Source of the DNA: Proteles cristata cristata
Lineage: Eukaryota > Chordata > Mammalia > Carnivora > Hyaenidae
NCBI GenBank assembly: GCA_017311185.1
Contig: JAESUZ010003902.1
Coordinates: forward strand, 1-64,000
DNA length: 64,000 nt
Direction of reading: 5' to 3'
Position numbers and translations under genes: made by a program. Below are positions 11,313 to 22,134 of this stretch, piece by piece (position 1 is the stretch's first letter; each line of letters starts with the position of its first letter). The notes beneath the pieces were generated by a model. It saw only the letters and a list, made by a program, of their open reading frames with translations, did not search any database and was not told where the DNA came from.

Positions 11313-12452
11313 TGCCTTAATGGGTCTTTTAGGGTTCCTGGACCCAATTCCAACCTTGGGGGAGGTTCCCTCCATTCCCCCCTAAAACACCAAGCTTCTG
11401 AGAGACCACAAGGTACTTGAACATTCAATTCAATTCTGACACTACCTGTCCAGAGATAGGATCTGATTCCACAGGTTAAGGATTTAGTCCTAGAAGACTG
11501 CCCTTGACTCCCACCTCAGACACCAGTCACAAGACCCAGGCTGTTACCTGTGCTTTTGACTGACGTGCTAAGGATTGGAGGTTCCAACAATCTCCTCCTC
11601 AGGTTCAATTAATTTGCTAGAATGGCTCACAGAACTAAGGGAAACATTTACAGTTACCATTTTATTAAACAATGTGATAAAAGTTATGAATCAGTGGCCA
11701 GATAAAGAGGTAAATAGGGTGAGGTCCCCAACAAAGCTCTGTCCCTGTGGAGCCTGGGGCCTAGCTTGATGGCACATGGAAGCATTCTGGTTCTCCAAGC
11801 TTGGGAGCTCTCTGAAAAGGACCACAAAGCTGACCTTCTGGGCTTTTATGGGGGCTTCCTTAAATAGTCACGGTTGACTAAGTCACTGGCTATTAGCTGA
11901 CTCAAATTCTAGTGCCTCTCATTTCTCTGAAGGTCAGGAAGTGGGACTGAAAATTCTAATCCTCTGATCATAGGGCTGGTCCTACAGACCACTGGATCCC
12001 ACCTCTGAGTGTTTTTAAAAAGTCACCTCATTAACATAACAAAAGATACCTTGGTCACACTCTACATCTAGTTAATTCCAAGGGTTTTGGAAGCTCTAAG
12101 CCAGAAACAGAAGACCAAACAAATATTCGAATCTTTCTTTCTTTCCTTCTTTCTTTCCTTCTTTCTTTCTTTCTTCCTTTCTTTCTTCCTTCCTTCCTTT
12201 CTTTCTTTCTTTCTTTCTTTCTTTTCTTTTCTTTTCTTTTCTTTTCTTTTCTTTTCTTTCTTCCTTCTTTCCTTCCTTCCTTCCTTCCTTTCTTCCTTTC
12301 TTTTTCTTTTCTTTCTCTTTCTAAGTAGGCTCTACACTCAATGTGGGCCTTGAACTCACACCCTCGAGATCAAGAGTTGTATGCTATAGCAACTGAACCA
12401 ACCAGGCACTTCTAAATAAATATTTCTTATAATAAATCACAATATAACAGTG
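11313..12452 (-). mobile_element. MER21-like LTR (ERVL class), antisense, interrupted
   Basis: 'GCTAGAATGGCTCACAGAAC' (about 11,616), 'GGGCTTTTATGGGGGCTTCC' (about 11,840) and 'AAGTCACCTCATTAACATAA' (about 12,020) occur in the order of the complement of MER21. The last part (about 12,413-12,452) lies beyond a SINE insertion. I recognise the family by eye only. Confidence 0.65.
12133..12412 (-). mobile_element. SINE, class O, with large (TTTC)n/(TTCC)n tail expansion
   Basis: The SINE body is about 12,323-12,412 ('AAGTAGGCTCTACACTCAAT' to 'CCAGGCACTTC'). Its tail has grown into about 190 bp of TTTC, TTCC and TTTTC units (12,133-12,322). This creates a spurious Phe/Ser/Leu-rich open frame. It splits the MER21-like LTR. 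Confidence 0.88.
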
Positions 12453-12869
12453 GATTTTTTTTTTTACAGTGAGTCATTTCTCAGTGAAGGGAAATGGGGA
12501 AAACATCTTGTTCATATGAGGGCAATGTAATACACTTGAGATTTTTATAAAGGAAAGTCCCTGAAAAAAGTTGAATTGAAAATGTGGACAATCTACTAAT
12601 AAAAGTTACAATAAACTTGTCATAAGGAATCTAAAAACTTCAAATCAATAACAATTTTGCCTCTAATTCTTGTGTGCTGCTTTTTTGAAAAATGACAAAA
12701 TATCCCTTATTTCTCCAATGTATATCAAGATATGAAGTCAGGAAAGATTCAGCCCAAACCCCTACACCTTCTGTTAGAGAGTAAGAATCACTCCTGTCTG
12801 ACTCGATGCCCAGTGGTACCGCAAAATTTTGGAGGGTCTTCAAAGCACCAAAACAAAATTAAATTCTAT

Positions 12870-12965
12870 TCTGTGTTGAATCACTATCTTATACATCTGA
12901 AACCAATGTAACATTGTGTACTAATTATAGCTGAATAACAAATAAGTAAAATAAATAACATTTAA
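12870..12965 (+). mobile_element. L1 3'-tail fragment
   Basis: 'ATACATCTGAAACCAATGTA' followed by 'GTGTACTAATTATAGCTGAA' and an A-rich (AAATAA) tail resembles the last ~90 bp of carnivore L1s. Confidence 0.5.
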
Positions 12966-12984
12966 AATTCTATTTTGAATAGCT

Positions 12985-13205
12985 TAAAAATTTCTTTTAA
13001 TGTTTATTTATTTTTGAGAGGAAGAGAGATAGAGCGCAAGTAGGGGAGGAGTAGAGAGAGGGAGACACAGAATCCAGAATAGGCTCTAGGCTCTGAGCTG
13101 GCAGCACAGAGCTGTACAAGGGGCTTGAACTCAGGAGCTGTGAGGGTGAGATCATGACCTGAGCCAAAATTGGACCCTTAACCAAATGAGCCACCCAGAT
13201 GCCCC
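12985..13205 (-). mobile_element. SINE, class F
   Basis: Complete copy. Flanks 'TTGAATAGCTT' (about 12,975) and 'TTGAATAGTTT' (about 13,206) are an imperfect duplication. Confidence 0.9.
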
Positions 13206-13428
13206 TTGAATAGTTTTTAATGTGAATTACACTATCATACTCCAAATTTTTAAAATTACTAACTCATTTATGACATGTATGCTAACTAACAGTTAAACTG
13301 AATGTTCTTCCTTTTTCCTACGATTTTTTGTAAGTAGGTTTTTATTTTATTTGCATTTGGGTGTTCAGTCCTCCAAACCACTCATCTCAGACACACGTCA
13401 CTGATACTGAAAAGTTTCCATGGTCCTT

Positions 13429-13651
13429 TTTTTTTTTTTTTTAATATTTTTATTTATTTCTAGGAGAGAGAGAGAGAGACAGCGTGAGCAGGGGAGGGTC
13501 AGAGAGAGAGGGAGTCACAGACTGAAACAGGCTCCAGGCTCTGAGCTGGCAGTCGGCACAGAGCCCGACGCGGGGCTCGAACCCACGAACCGCGAGATCA
13601 TGACCTGAGCGAAAGTCGGACGCGTAACCGACTAAGCCACCCAGGCGCCCC
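13429..13651 (-). mobile_element. SINE, class Y, with perfect 12-bp duplication
   Basis: 'TCCATGGTCCTT' at 13,417-13,428 and 13,652-13,663 is exact. Most CpGs of the head (CGACGCGGGGCTCGAACCC) are intact, which points to a recent insertion. Confidence 0.94.
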
Positions 13652-13723
13652 TCCATGGTCCTTCTTACTATTATTCTTTATTATTTTAAAAAAGCTATAG
13701 AATGTATTTTATTACTTTAGGAA

Positions 13724-13929
13724 AGTTTTTTTTTTTTAATGTTTGTTTATTTTGAGAGAGAGACAGCAAGCGGGCAGGGGGCAGAAAGAGAGAGGGATAC
13801 AGAGGATATGAAGAGGGTTCCTTGCTGAGAGTGGAGAGCCCAATGCAGGGCTCAAACTCATGAACTGTGAGATCATACCCTGAGCTGAAGGCGACGCTTA
13901 ACTGACTGAGCGAGCCACCCAGGTGCTCT
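13724..13929 (-). mobile_element. SINE, class F
   Basis: Complete but diverged; an extra 'GAGC' is duplicated in the head (GAGCGAGCCACCCAGG). Confidence 0.87.
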
Positions 13930-14026
13930 GAAATATGTTTTTTTACTTGCTTTAATTTCAATTTTTCCATTGTTCTCATTTCAGAATGAGAATTTCAATA
14001 TTCTTTCCTAATGTTTTTTGAGACTC

Positions 14027-14246
14027 TTTTTTTAAGTTTATTTACTTATTGAGAGAGAGAGAGAGAGAGAGAGAGAGCAAGTGCACAGGAGGGGCAGACA
14101 GAGTGTGAGAGAGAGAGAATCCGTAGCAGGTTCTGCACTGTCAGCATAGAGCCAGATGAGGGGCTCAAACTCATGTACTTTGAGACCATGACCTGAGCTG
14201 AAACCAAGAATCGGACGCTCAACCACCTGGGCCACGCAGACACTCC
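14027..14246 (-). mobile_element. SINE, class F
   Basis: Complete, with (GA)n at about 14,051-14,077; directly followed by the next SINE. Confidence 0.9.
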
Positions 14247-14249
14247 AAT

Positions 14250-14301
<52 letters not shown>

Positions 14302-14513
14302 TGTTCTATTTATTTCTAGGAGAAAGAGAGTGAGAGAGAGACAGCGTGAGCAGGGGAGGGTCAGAGAGAGAGGGAGTCACAGACTGAAACAGGCTCCAGG
14401 CTCTGAGCTGGCAGTCAGCACAGAGCCCGACGCGGGGCTCGAACCCACGAACCGCGAGATCATGACCCAAGCGAAAGTCGGACGCTTAACCGACTAAGCC
14501 ACCCAGACGCCCC
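14247..14513 (-). mobile_element. SINE, class Y, with (TTTA)n tail
   Basis: The tail is a run of about 13 TTTA units (14,249-14,301). The head keeps the CGACGCGGGGCTCGAACCC block. Together with the previous copy it makes a two-SINE stack. Confidence 0.92.
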
Positions 14514-14830
14514 TAATTTTTTATTAAATAACATTTGAAGGTCATTCTTTAAGTCAGAATTTTGTGCACAATGGCCTGGTGTTCTGAAAAGGAGATAAGC
14601 ATTATTTTTTCCATGGTAGGACAAGAAAAACAACAGCGATCCTTTAAGAAAAGAATCCATCTTCTCCAGTTTCTGCTGTTTTGGGTTTGATTTGAAGAGA
14701 AGCAGTAGAACAGATTTCTGGGTCTTCATTCCTCAAAGTGCAGAGTCAAATTGGAATACCATTTTTTTTTTTCTGTTCCTTCTCTCCATTCCCATCAGCA
14801 CGCAGGCATATACTCAAAACAGTGAGATTA

Positions 14831-15050
14831 GGGATGCTTGGGTGGTTCAGTTTATTTAGCGTCCAACTCTTGGTCTCAGCTCAGGTCATGATCTCACAGT
14901 TCATGAGGTTGAGCCCTGCATTGGGTTCTGTGCTGACAGTTTAGTGCAGTGCTCTGCTGTCAGCACAGAGCCCACTTTCAATTCTCTGCCTCCCTTCCCT
15001 GCCCCTCCCTGGCTCATGCTCTCTCCCTCTCAAATTAAATAAACATTTAA
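14831..15050 (+). mobile_element. SINE, class F, with flanking repeats
   Basis: Flanks 'CAGTGAGATTA' (about 14,820) and 'CAGTAAGATTA' (about 15,056). Contains an internal second 'GCTGTCAGCACAGAGCCC'-like segment, a small partial duplication of the body. Confidence 0.88.
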
Positions 15051-17080
15051 AAAACACAGTAAGATTAAATTGGGATAACTCTCAATCGTAGTCATAAAAG
15101 ACAATAGAAACAAATAAATCTAGAATTGGACATAATTAATAGATTTAGCCAAAGGATAGCATGATGGGTGATGTAGCTTCTACCTCTCATCTGTGTCAGA
15201 TGTCACTAATCAATTATTGAACCTAAATGTGGTTCAATAGATGTTTTCTATACAATGCCCCAGGATCCATTACCCATAATTAGAGCTGCCAATCAGGTCC
15301 TACCTAAAGTATTCTAATCATTTAACATTATGAGAGCACTGAAGACCATAAAGGTAAGGGGAGTGGCCAAAGGTCACTCAGTTGCTGATACAGAAAACCT
15401 ATTCTGTATAATGTAAAATCTGTTCTCTCCCAAGATTTGAATCAGTCGACAATGATGTCCCAGAAACCATCAAGGGCACATGAAATCTATACAGGGGGAT
15501 CATTTCTAACTAGGAAGACAGACAGGTTCCTACGGCATCAAGAAACCCAAAGGGGGAAGCAAGGGACAGATAGCAGAACATTGCTGTTCCTCCTCCTATT
15601 CCAGGGAGGAGGCGGAGGTTAATGAGGAGGGAAATGAGGATCCTTCACAAGCTTCATAATCATGGAATTCTTGAGAGTATCCCACCAGGTAGTAGGGAAA
15701 GAAGGATGGTGTTCCTCTACCAGCAACATTCCACAAGAGGGGACACCCAATTCCCTTTCTATTTGTTCAGGTTCTCACAACCAGAGTTTAGAAGTTCTTC
15801 AGAAACTAACCAGCCAACTAAATAACTAACCAACCAGCCAACCAACCAACCAACCAACCAACCAACCAAGTAGCCCTCTTCCACTTTTTGCCCCAATACC
15901 CTGTCTTACTTTCTTCTTAACTTCCCCAGATTTTACCTAATGTATCTAAATGTCTGATTTTAATTAAGTGTATTTGAATATAATGGATAGAATTCCTCTA
16001 GGTAATAACCTTTTTTGGGAAGAAACTCCAAGTCTTTTATAGCTGCTCTCTACACATGTCCCTAAGATGGCATCTACATGTATGAAGCATTAATGTGTTG
16101 AGGAAGCTTGAGACCTTGATCCATTTGGTGTCCTTGTGCTATACTTTGACTTCTCTAGATGCTTAGCAACCTGTTGGTTGGTGAGTGATATATCTTGTAG
16201 CTTGGCCTCTCTAAGTTTGCTAAGAGGTTGGAGGCAAACCACAACTCTTCCTGAAGTCTGATTGTTACTATTTTTTGTTCTAGGTCCAGTGAGCTCTATA
16301 GAGCTGCTTCCCCCTGTATTTGTCAGTCTCTAGGTTACCTTCCTTATGCCTCCACAAGGTGTGTGGGAACTTCTGGATACATTCTATACTTCAGTGAGGC
16401 TAAAGGCCACTTCTGCAGAACTTCTTCCAAGACCTGTATCTAATTTTGTATGTGGAAGCTTGTGTTGTATTTCTTTAAATATTTCCTCCCTGTCCTCATC
16501 ACCTAAGCTTCAAGATCCACAAAATTTGGATTCACCCCTAACTAAAAGTCACCCTAAAGGGCTAAATGCAGGCTTTCTTTCTCTTCCCAACTAAACAAGG
16601 CCATTACTTTTACTAAAGTAATGTGGCTATTTGCCTGTTGGTGTGAATACAGTCTGCAAATCATCTTTACCTGGAATCCCAAACAAAAGCAAAGCAAGAA
16701 TGCTTTCTATTTGGAAAAGCTAGAGTAGAAAGACAGAGGCGTGTGTCTTTCAATCACTGCCTCTCTTTTCCTTCTTCTTCCTTCTGCCCTTTAACTAAGA
16801 GCCAGGCTTTTCTTTTACTATCTCATGTCACAGTTTCATGGCTTAGCCGTCCTAGATGAAAGGAGCATCTCCTCTGGAGTTTGGGGAGAAATGAGGTTCT
16901 TAACTATGGGCCAAATTTTATAAGTTAAATGAAATTAAGGAAACTTAGCAAATTCTTTTTCCCTCCACTAAGCCTATTCTACTCTCTCCTAATTAGAGAA
17001 ATAAGTCTCAGAGCTCTACTTCAGGCCAGAGTCTAGGATAGAACATGATTTAAGGAAGAAAGTTAAAGTGAATCAGCTTG
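15051..17080. other. Stretch with no recognised gene
   Basis: Largely unique sequence. About 15,345-15,420 ('AAAGGTCACTCAGTTGCTGA') may be a MIR core on the - strand. About 15,806-15,868 is an (ACCA)n repeat. No splice-flanked open frame stands out, and no SINE is present. It is the left part of the SINE-poor zone around the ZMYM4 promoter. Confidence 0.6.
15806..15868. repeat. (ACCA)n tetranucleotide repeat
   Basis: Imperfect AACC/ACTA units become a pure run of about eight ACCA units at 15,836-15,868. Confidence 0.9.
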
Positions 17081-17293
17081 CGGTGCCTGGGTGGCTCAGT
17101 CAGTTGGGCGGCTGACCTCGGCTCAGGTCATGATCTCACGGCTCATGGGTTTGAGCCCTGTGTTGGGCTCTGTGCTGACAGCTAGCTCAGAGCCTGGAGA
17201 CTGTTTCGGATTCTGTGTCTCCCTCTCTCTAATCCTACCCTATTCATACTCTCTCTCTCTCTCTCTCAGAAATAAATAAAACATTAAAAAAAA
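17081..17293 (+). mobile_element. SINE, class F, with 16-bp duplication
   Basis: 'AAAGTGAATCAGCTTG' at 17,065-17,080 and 'AAAGTGAATCAGTTTG' at 17,295-17,310 differ at one base. It is the only SINE between 15,050 and 22,130. Confidence 0.93.
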
Positions 17294-17499
17294 TAAAGTG
17301 AATCAGTTTGATATTTGGTAAAGTATTATACTATTATATTTTACCTTTTTTTTTTAGAGAAGTCAGAAGATTGGATTTGTACATGGCATAATCCCATTTT
17401 AAATGTTGGCAAATAATTAAATAATTTAAAAATGAGGAATATATAAAATAATATACTTTTATGGTGCTAGGAACCAAAAGGGTTCTAAGAGATTTAGAG

Positions 17500-17625
17500 A
17501 TATTAACTAATTCTCCCAACAACCTATTTTACAGAGGATACTGATACATAGAGCAAGTAACTTGACCAAGATCACATAGCTATATGTGGTGCTAAGAAGA
17601 TTTGTCTGCATGGCAACCAATTTGC
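17500..17625 (-). mobile_element. MIR fragment, antisense
   Basis: 'TATTTTACAGAGGATACTGA', 'CATAGAGCAAGTAACTTGAC' and 'CAAGATCACATAGCTATATG' follow the complement of the MIR core in order. Confidence 0.75.
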
Positions 17626-17659
17626 AACCTCTAGTTTATGATATATTTGAATAAGCTAG

Positions 17660-17770
17660 AAAGAAAAAGCCTTTGGATTCTGGCTTGGTTTCTCTGCTGA
17701 ACGACCTTGTAGTGGTCACTTAACCTCTATAAATCCCTCTGCAAATATAGCATAATATGATTGACTTTGC
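17660..17770 (+). mobile_element. MIR fragment, sense
   Basis: 'GGATTCTGGCTTGGTTTCTC' and 'GTGGTCACTTAACCTCTATA' match the MIR 5' part and core. Confidence 0.6.
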
Positions 17771-17934
17771 AGTGCTAAGTGTTGTTCTTCTCTTTTCTCT
17801 TTCTCCTGTATGGATAATAACACTGAAAATTCATGATATGCTTGTACATGACCTGGAATGCACAAATCTTGCCTATTGTTCAAGACCCAACATATTCCCA
17901 ATACTTCTAGAGATAATCTAATATGAGAGAAGTG

Positions 17935-18065
17935 CTAGTCTTGGGGTCAAGACACTTGTTCCAGTCCTGATACTCTTAACGAATAATTTGTGTGATCTCA
18001 CATAAGTCTGAACCTCAGTGACTCCATTCTTTAAAATGTGGTGTTAGACTGAATCAAATGGCCTT
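17935..18065 (+). mobile_element. MIR fragment, sense
   Basis: 'GTTCCAGTCCTGATACTCTT', 'TGTGATCTCACATAAGTCTG' and 'TTCTTTAAAATGTGGTGTTA' follow the MIR consensus order. Three MIR pieces cluster within 600 bp here. Confidence 0.65.
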
Positions 18066-18609
18066 TAACTGTGTGTTGAGAAATGCTACATTTCTCTAAT
18101 GGTGAGGTGTCATGAAAGAAGAGAGAAGGAAAGGGGAAGGATGGGTGAGTGGTTTATGGGTTCCCCATCTCCACTTCAAAATTTAGCAACTCCATTTTAA
18201 GCTCAGATTTTATTAGAAGGGAATATTCCATTGCCACTAAAACAGGTGGAAACCACTAGACCTTTCTTGTACCCAATTCTCTAAAACTATCTTTTCTTGG
18301 TTTTTCTTTTGATTTAGCTTTTGTCCTAAACATGAAACTAAAGGATCTGACATGTTTTAAAAATTCCATCTGAAATATAGATTCTTTTGTCTTTTCCTCT
18401 TTCCTACCCAGAAGTGAAATTAAAGACGAAGAGGCTTAAGCAAGACCAGCATGGATACTCCTTGCATTTCCACAGATAGTTTTCATCAAAATATGACAGA
18501 TTAGGAAAACTCTTTGTTTCAAAACAGCTACCAAGTGACATGCAAAAGTCACAAATTATCTCTTCTATCCTAAGACTTTAGGAATTGCTTATTTGCATTT
18601 CAGTGTTTC

Positions 18610-18987
18610 TTGCTGGATGGGAATGACCTTCAGGAGGCAACTTCTTTGTATTTCTCAACTGATTGTCTCTCAGCTATCATTATGAACTCCATTAGAGCGA
18701 TTTTTCTCCACCTGAAGCTAGGGAACTGTATGAAGGGGACTAAATCAAGCCTCCATTCTCTTCAGTCTTCCTCATCTTCCATTTTAGGGCAAGATAGAAC
18801 CAAATCTACTTCCCAGTTTTCTGCTTGGAACGAAGATGAATATCCTTTAAGTCAGATTCTCAAAGCTCCTTCAATGGAGGTGAATGAGGACACACAATAC
18901 CTGCAAATCATCACCCGTCTTCAGAGAATTACAATATTCTTGAAACATCATGAAACTTTCATTTCTTATCTTCTAGATGAAAACTGA
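18610..18987 (+). other. Unassigned 125-codon open frame in non-repeat DNA
   Basis: An ATG at 18,610 opens 125 codons to TGA at 18,985-18,987. Just upstream is an acceptor-like 'CTTATTTGCATTTCAG' ending at 18,602. I recognise no domain, no signal peptide and no homologue; the product would be Ser/Leu-rich. No donor was found to pair it with. A 125-codon frame can occur by chance in 64 kb on six frames, so I do not call it a gene. It lies about 1.4 kb upstream of the ZMYM4 start. Confidence 0.2.
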
Positions 18988-19688
18988 CTTATCTCTTGCT
19001 TTGAAGACAGCTTGGTGCATTGAAAAGCCTGGAAGGCTGTCATTCAAAACTTGATTCTAATTTCACACCAGCATTTAGGTGCCTTGGGGCAAATTACTTT
19101 CTAGACTAGGCTGCTATTTTACTATCAGGAGTATTGAGTCGATGCCTTCTGAGATCCTTCTCGATTTGGACATTTTAAAGACAAATTACTAAGGGAAATT
19201 ATTTCCAGTTGTTGGTTTGGTTCAAAATCACTATAACATCTAATTTTGAGGTTAGGCCCCCAAAGTTGGCCTTTAAAGGTCTTTGCCCGGTGCTTCAGAT
19301 CCGACTGTCTAAAGGAAGGAAAGCGGGGTCTCCTTGGGATGACTGGATTGTTCCTTCTTTGGTTGTGATTCTTCATGTTCAGAGGTCCACTGAGAACTTC
19401 AGCTCACCATCATTTCCCCTATACAATGGCATCTCCGCAGTCACGTGTAAGATGGTGATCTGGACCCCTCACTGACATTTCACCCAATTCTCCAGAGAGT
19501 CCCTTCATTAATTTCTTTCATTCCTCCTCCATCACTGCATCATGGTCCCTTTAAGGCAGCGGCCATAGTTGAGTGGTGGGAGCAGCTGCTGGCAGCAAAG
19601 AGACTTGCAGGATTTGGCCTACCCTTGGCCACTCACCGCGCACGCTCAGGACCGGGGGCTTGGTGGGAAAGGAAGGAGGGGCTTAAGG

Positions 19689-19700
19689 TGCGCCTGCGCA
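19689..19700 (+). promoter_or_regulatory. NRF1-type site TGCGCCTGCGCA
   Basis: A perfect match to the YGCGCAYGCGCR-like family with one central variation, about 360 bp upstream of the ATG. NRF1 sites are common in CpG-island promoters. Confidence 0.6.
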
Positions 19701-20053
19701 TCTGGGGCGCGCGCAAGGGGCTGGTTTGGTGATCCCTTTAAGAAACCGCAGGCGGAGGAATTTCTCTGAGAGAAAATAATCCTACTCACGGGGCCCCTTG
19801 GAGGCCATTAACCCCCCGAGTCCCGGCCCCCCCTTTCCCGGGCAGGCCCTACCGCCCACGCGCGCACCCGTGGGATCTCAGGTTTTCAGACCCGGCGCGC
19901 GGCATCCGCCCCCTCCCCACTCTCAGCGCCGGGCCCGGTAGGGTCCGGGGAAGCTGCCGCGAGGCGGCCGTGCCTGCAGTGTGGGCGGGGGCCGGGGGCC
20001 CGAGAGGTTCCGCCGCCACCGCGCCGGGAGCCGCAGCGGTTCCGAGCGGGGCC

Positions 20054-20065
20054 CAACATGGCGGA
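20054..20065 (+). promoter_or_regulatory. YY1-type site overlapping the start codon
   Basis: 'CAACATGGCGGA' contains the YY1 core ATGGCGG, placed on the initiator ATG itself. A YY1 site just downstream of the transcription start and overlapping the ATG is a known class of mammalian promoter. GGCCAT cores on the opposite strand also occur at about 19,561 and 19,804. Confidence 0.6.
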
Positions 20066-20096
20066 GAGAGAGGTGGAGTCCGGCCCCCGAAAGAGG
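20058..20096 (+). CDS. ZMYM4: ZMYM4 first coding exon (N-terminal 13 codons)
   Basis: ZMYM4 is a large nuclear protein with a row of MYM-type zinc fingers. This exon encodes only its extreme N-terminus, MAEREVESGPRKR, which matches the mammalian ZMYM4 start as I know it; in human the next residue begins the following exon in phase 0. The ATG sits in a strong context (AACATGG) at the heart of a CpG island. The exon ends AAGAGG|GTAGGT, a good donor that leaves a phase-0 junction. The open frame continues into the intron without a stop for about 100 codons, but that is GC-rich read-through, not coding. No zinc finger lies in this window. The identification rests on 13 residues plus promoter context; the alternative is another gene with the same first exon, which I consider unlikely. 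Confidence 0.82.
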
Positions 20097-20111
20097 GTAG
20101 GTGAGGTGAGG
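20097..20111 (+). other. ZMYM4: Three overlapping candidate splice donors
   Basis: After the exon the text reads GTAGGTGAGGTGAGG. Donor-like GT dinucleotides lie at 20,097 (GTAGGT), 20,101 (GTGAGG) and 20,106 (GTGAGG). Only use of 20,097 keeps the known frame; the next two add 4 or 9 bases. The +9 choice would keep frame and insert three residues. Confidence 0.6.
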
Positions 20112-20499
20112 CAGAACTCGGGCGGCGGGTGGCGGGGGGCGGGGCGGGAGCCGCGTCCCGGGGCCGGGAATGGGCCAAGCGCAGGCTCGTGGAGGGGTCG
20201 CGGAGGCCCGGTTGGAGAGAGGTTGCGGGCAGGACTGAGGCAACCTTGGCTCTGGAGCGCGCTGGAGAGTGGTCCTTCGGCAGGTGGGACAAAGATTTGC
20301 AGCTGGTTAGGAGGGGGAGGGGCGGGGGTTGTTTGCTTTTTAAAATTTTTCCTGCACTGGGGGTGGGTTATCTGGGCCAGGGGAGGGAAGGTGTCAGATT
20401 GTTAAGTGCATCTTTAGTAAATCAGAGTGTGGAAGTTTAACTGGGGAGAGGTCAGGTGGGGGTGGTGGTGGCGGGAATAAGTCGTGGACGGGTCTCAAG

Positions 20500-22134
20500 A
20501 GGAATAACCTGGAGGGTTCTTCAGTAACACCATCGCGAATTCATGTTCCTGCCTCTTTTCCCCTCCCCCCCATAACCGTTATCGAGACCGAGGTGGAGGT
20601 GGTGCTCTTACCTGTGAAGAAGTGGGGTCGTTGGCATGTCTTGATTTAGGAGAAAGATTTTGGCAACTCCAAATGCCATGTACTAGTCTAGCCTCTTTAC
20701 CAACAATTAGGAACATGGAAGAGTATGACAAGTTTTGTCATAACAAGAGTGTGCCCAACCAACCTGCAGAGGTGAAGCCAGTTCTACATAGGAGTTGTTG
20801 AGTGCCTTTTTAAGTTTGTCTTCAAACTTTTCTTATTCTGAATGATTTTTTTTTCAGACGGAGAACAATACTATCGATTGAGCAATATTTTTCAGAATTT
20901 TTTTTTTTAACTTCCTCCCCCCTCTTAGCCTGTTGAGCAGTAAGTTTCCTATTAGGAATCTTGCTTTTGGGAATGGTCACAAAATGATCAAATGAGTGTT
21001 AAGCCAACTACGTAAAAAATTACTACTTGACTTTTATGGATAGTGCCTTTTTTGATTTAGCATAGAGTTAGCAAACTCATGATGATATTAGGGCTAGTCA
21101 TTTGAGTGCTTACTATGTGTCTGGCATTGTGCTTTATAGGAAGAATTTAACTTTCTACTAAGTATGTAAAACCCACTTTGCAGGTGAGGAAATAAAGGCT
21201 AGAGAGGTTAAGTAATTAAGATCAGATAGCTGTTTAAGAGGTTGAGTTGGGATGTGAATTCAGGTTTGTGCCAACTACAGTGCTTGTGTGGGTTGCCAAT
21301 CTATGTTTCTCTCCTTAAAAGCTTAAGTTATAAATAACCTAAGTGTCAAGTAGTTTTTTCCCAGCAATTTATTAGGAAATGTTTTCAACTATGCAGCAAA
21401 ATTGCAAAACATTTACAGGTAGCATTCATATACCCACTACTTAGATTGTTCTACTGACATTTTGCAGGTTTTATCACATAATTTATTCATCTGTTTAGCC
21501 CTTTATCCATATATCAGTTATTTTAATGCATTTCATTTTAAGATTTGGAGTAATTAAAATTTAATGTTGACAGTCTATCGTTTATAAAAGCTTAGATCTT
21601 CTTATGCAATAATTAGTCATAGCTAGAACAAGTTAAGCTGTATGATGATAGTGTACCAAATAGTTCATTTCATAAAAATATTGGGTATAGAATGCATGTG
21701 TTTTGAAATTATAAATGACTCTTCCAGCTGTCAGTTTTAAACTCAGTCCTCATTATATTTGAGTGAAGGCAGATGGCATGTGATCCACCATTAAAATATA
21801 TAAGATAAATTAGTTGTGTAATGTTCATTCAAGGAGATTGCTGAATCCAGTTGCTACTAATGCTATTGTCATTCACCTTATAAGATGGAGTGTTCTAGAA
21901 AATGTGCACTTTGGTAACAATTGCAGCTGGATTTTAAACACTTATTGCTCTTCTGATACACTTAAATGGTGCTGCACTGATGGTAATCTAAATTATTTTT
22001 TACTATCGTGTAAAATATGGAGCGCTTCTACAGGTTTTACCATTATTTTACTAATTTCATTGTGGAGGAAGCTTGCATTCATTGTCTTTCAGACTCTATC
22101 ATCCATTTTAAAGTTATTTTATTATTTAATTTAA
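20500..22134. other. Unique first part of intron 1
   Basis: No SINE and, apart from one MIR, no recognised repeat. About 21,340-21,560 may be a diverged LINE remnant. Regulatory content close to the promoter is plausible, but no specific element can be named. Confidence 0.5.
21080..21285 (-). mobile_element. MIR, antisense, nearly full length
   Basis: 'GAGTGCTTACTATGTGTCTG' (about 21,103), 'GCAGGTGAGGAAATAAAGGC' and 'AAGATCAGATAGCTGTTTAA' follow the complement of the MIR consensus from 3' end to core. Confidence 0.82.

Larger units (their letters stand above)
19550..20480 (+). promoter_or_regulatory. ZMYM4: CpG island promoter of ZMYM4
   Basis: CpG density rises sharply from about 19,630 and falls after about 20,290, against an AT-rich, CpG-poor background. 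GC boxes stand at about 19,982 (GTGGGCGGGGG) and 20,134-20,147 (GGGGGCGGGGCGGG). An NRF1-type palindrome is at 19,689-19,700. There is no TATA box. This is the layout of a broad, housekeeping-type promoter; the transcription start is not visible but should lie within the ~150 bp before the ATG. Such islands often fire in both directions, and an antisense transcript is possible but not shown. Confidence 0.9.

Noticed and set aside
12087..12353. Phe/Leu/Ser-rich frame resembling a membrane protein
   Set aside because: Pure (TTTC)n and (TTCC)n repeat translation.
19849..20292. Long minus-strand frames (147 and 106 codons) in the CpG island
   Set aside because: GC-rich DNA has few stops. Pro/Ala/Arg-rich composition, no start context and no known product; the + strand ATG exon explains the region.
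20058..20405. 115-codon reading of the ZMYM4 ATG through the donor
   Set aside because: The first 13 codons match ZMYM4 and are followed by a good splice donor. The remainder is intron read-through of GC-rich DNA.
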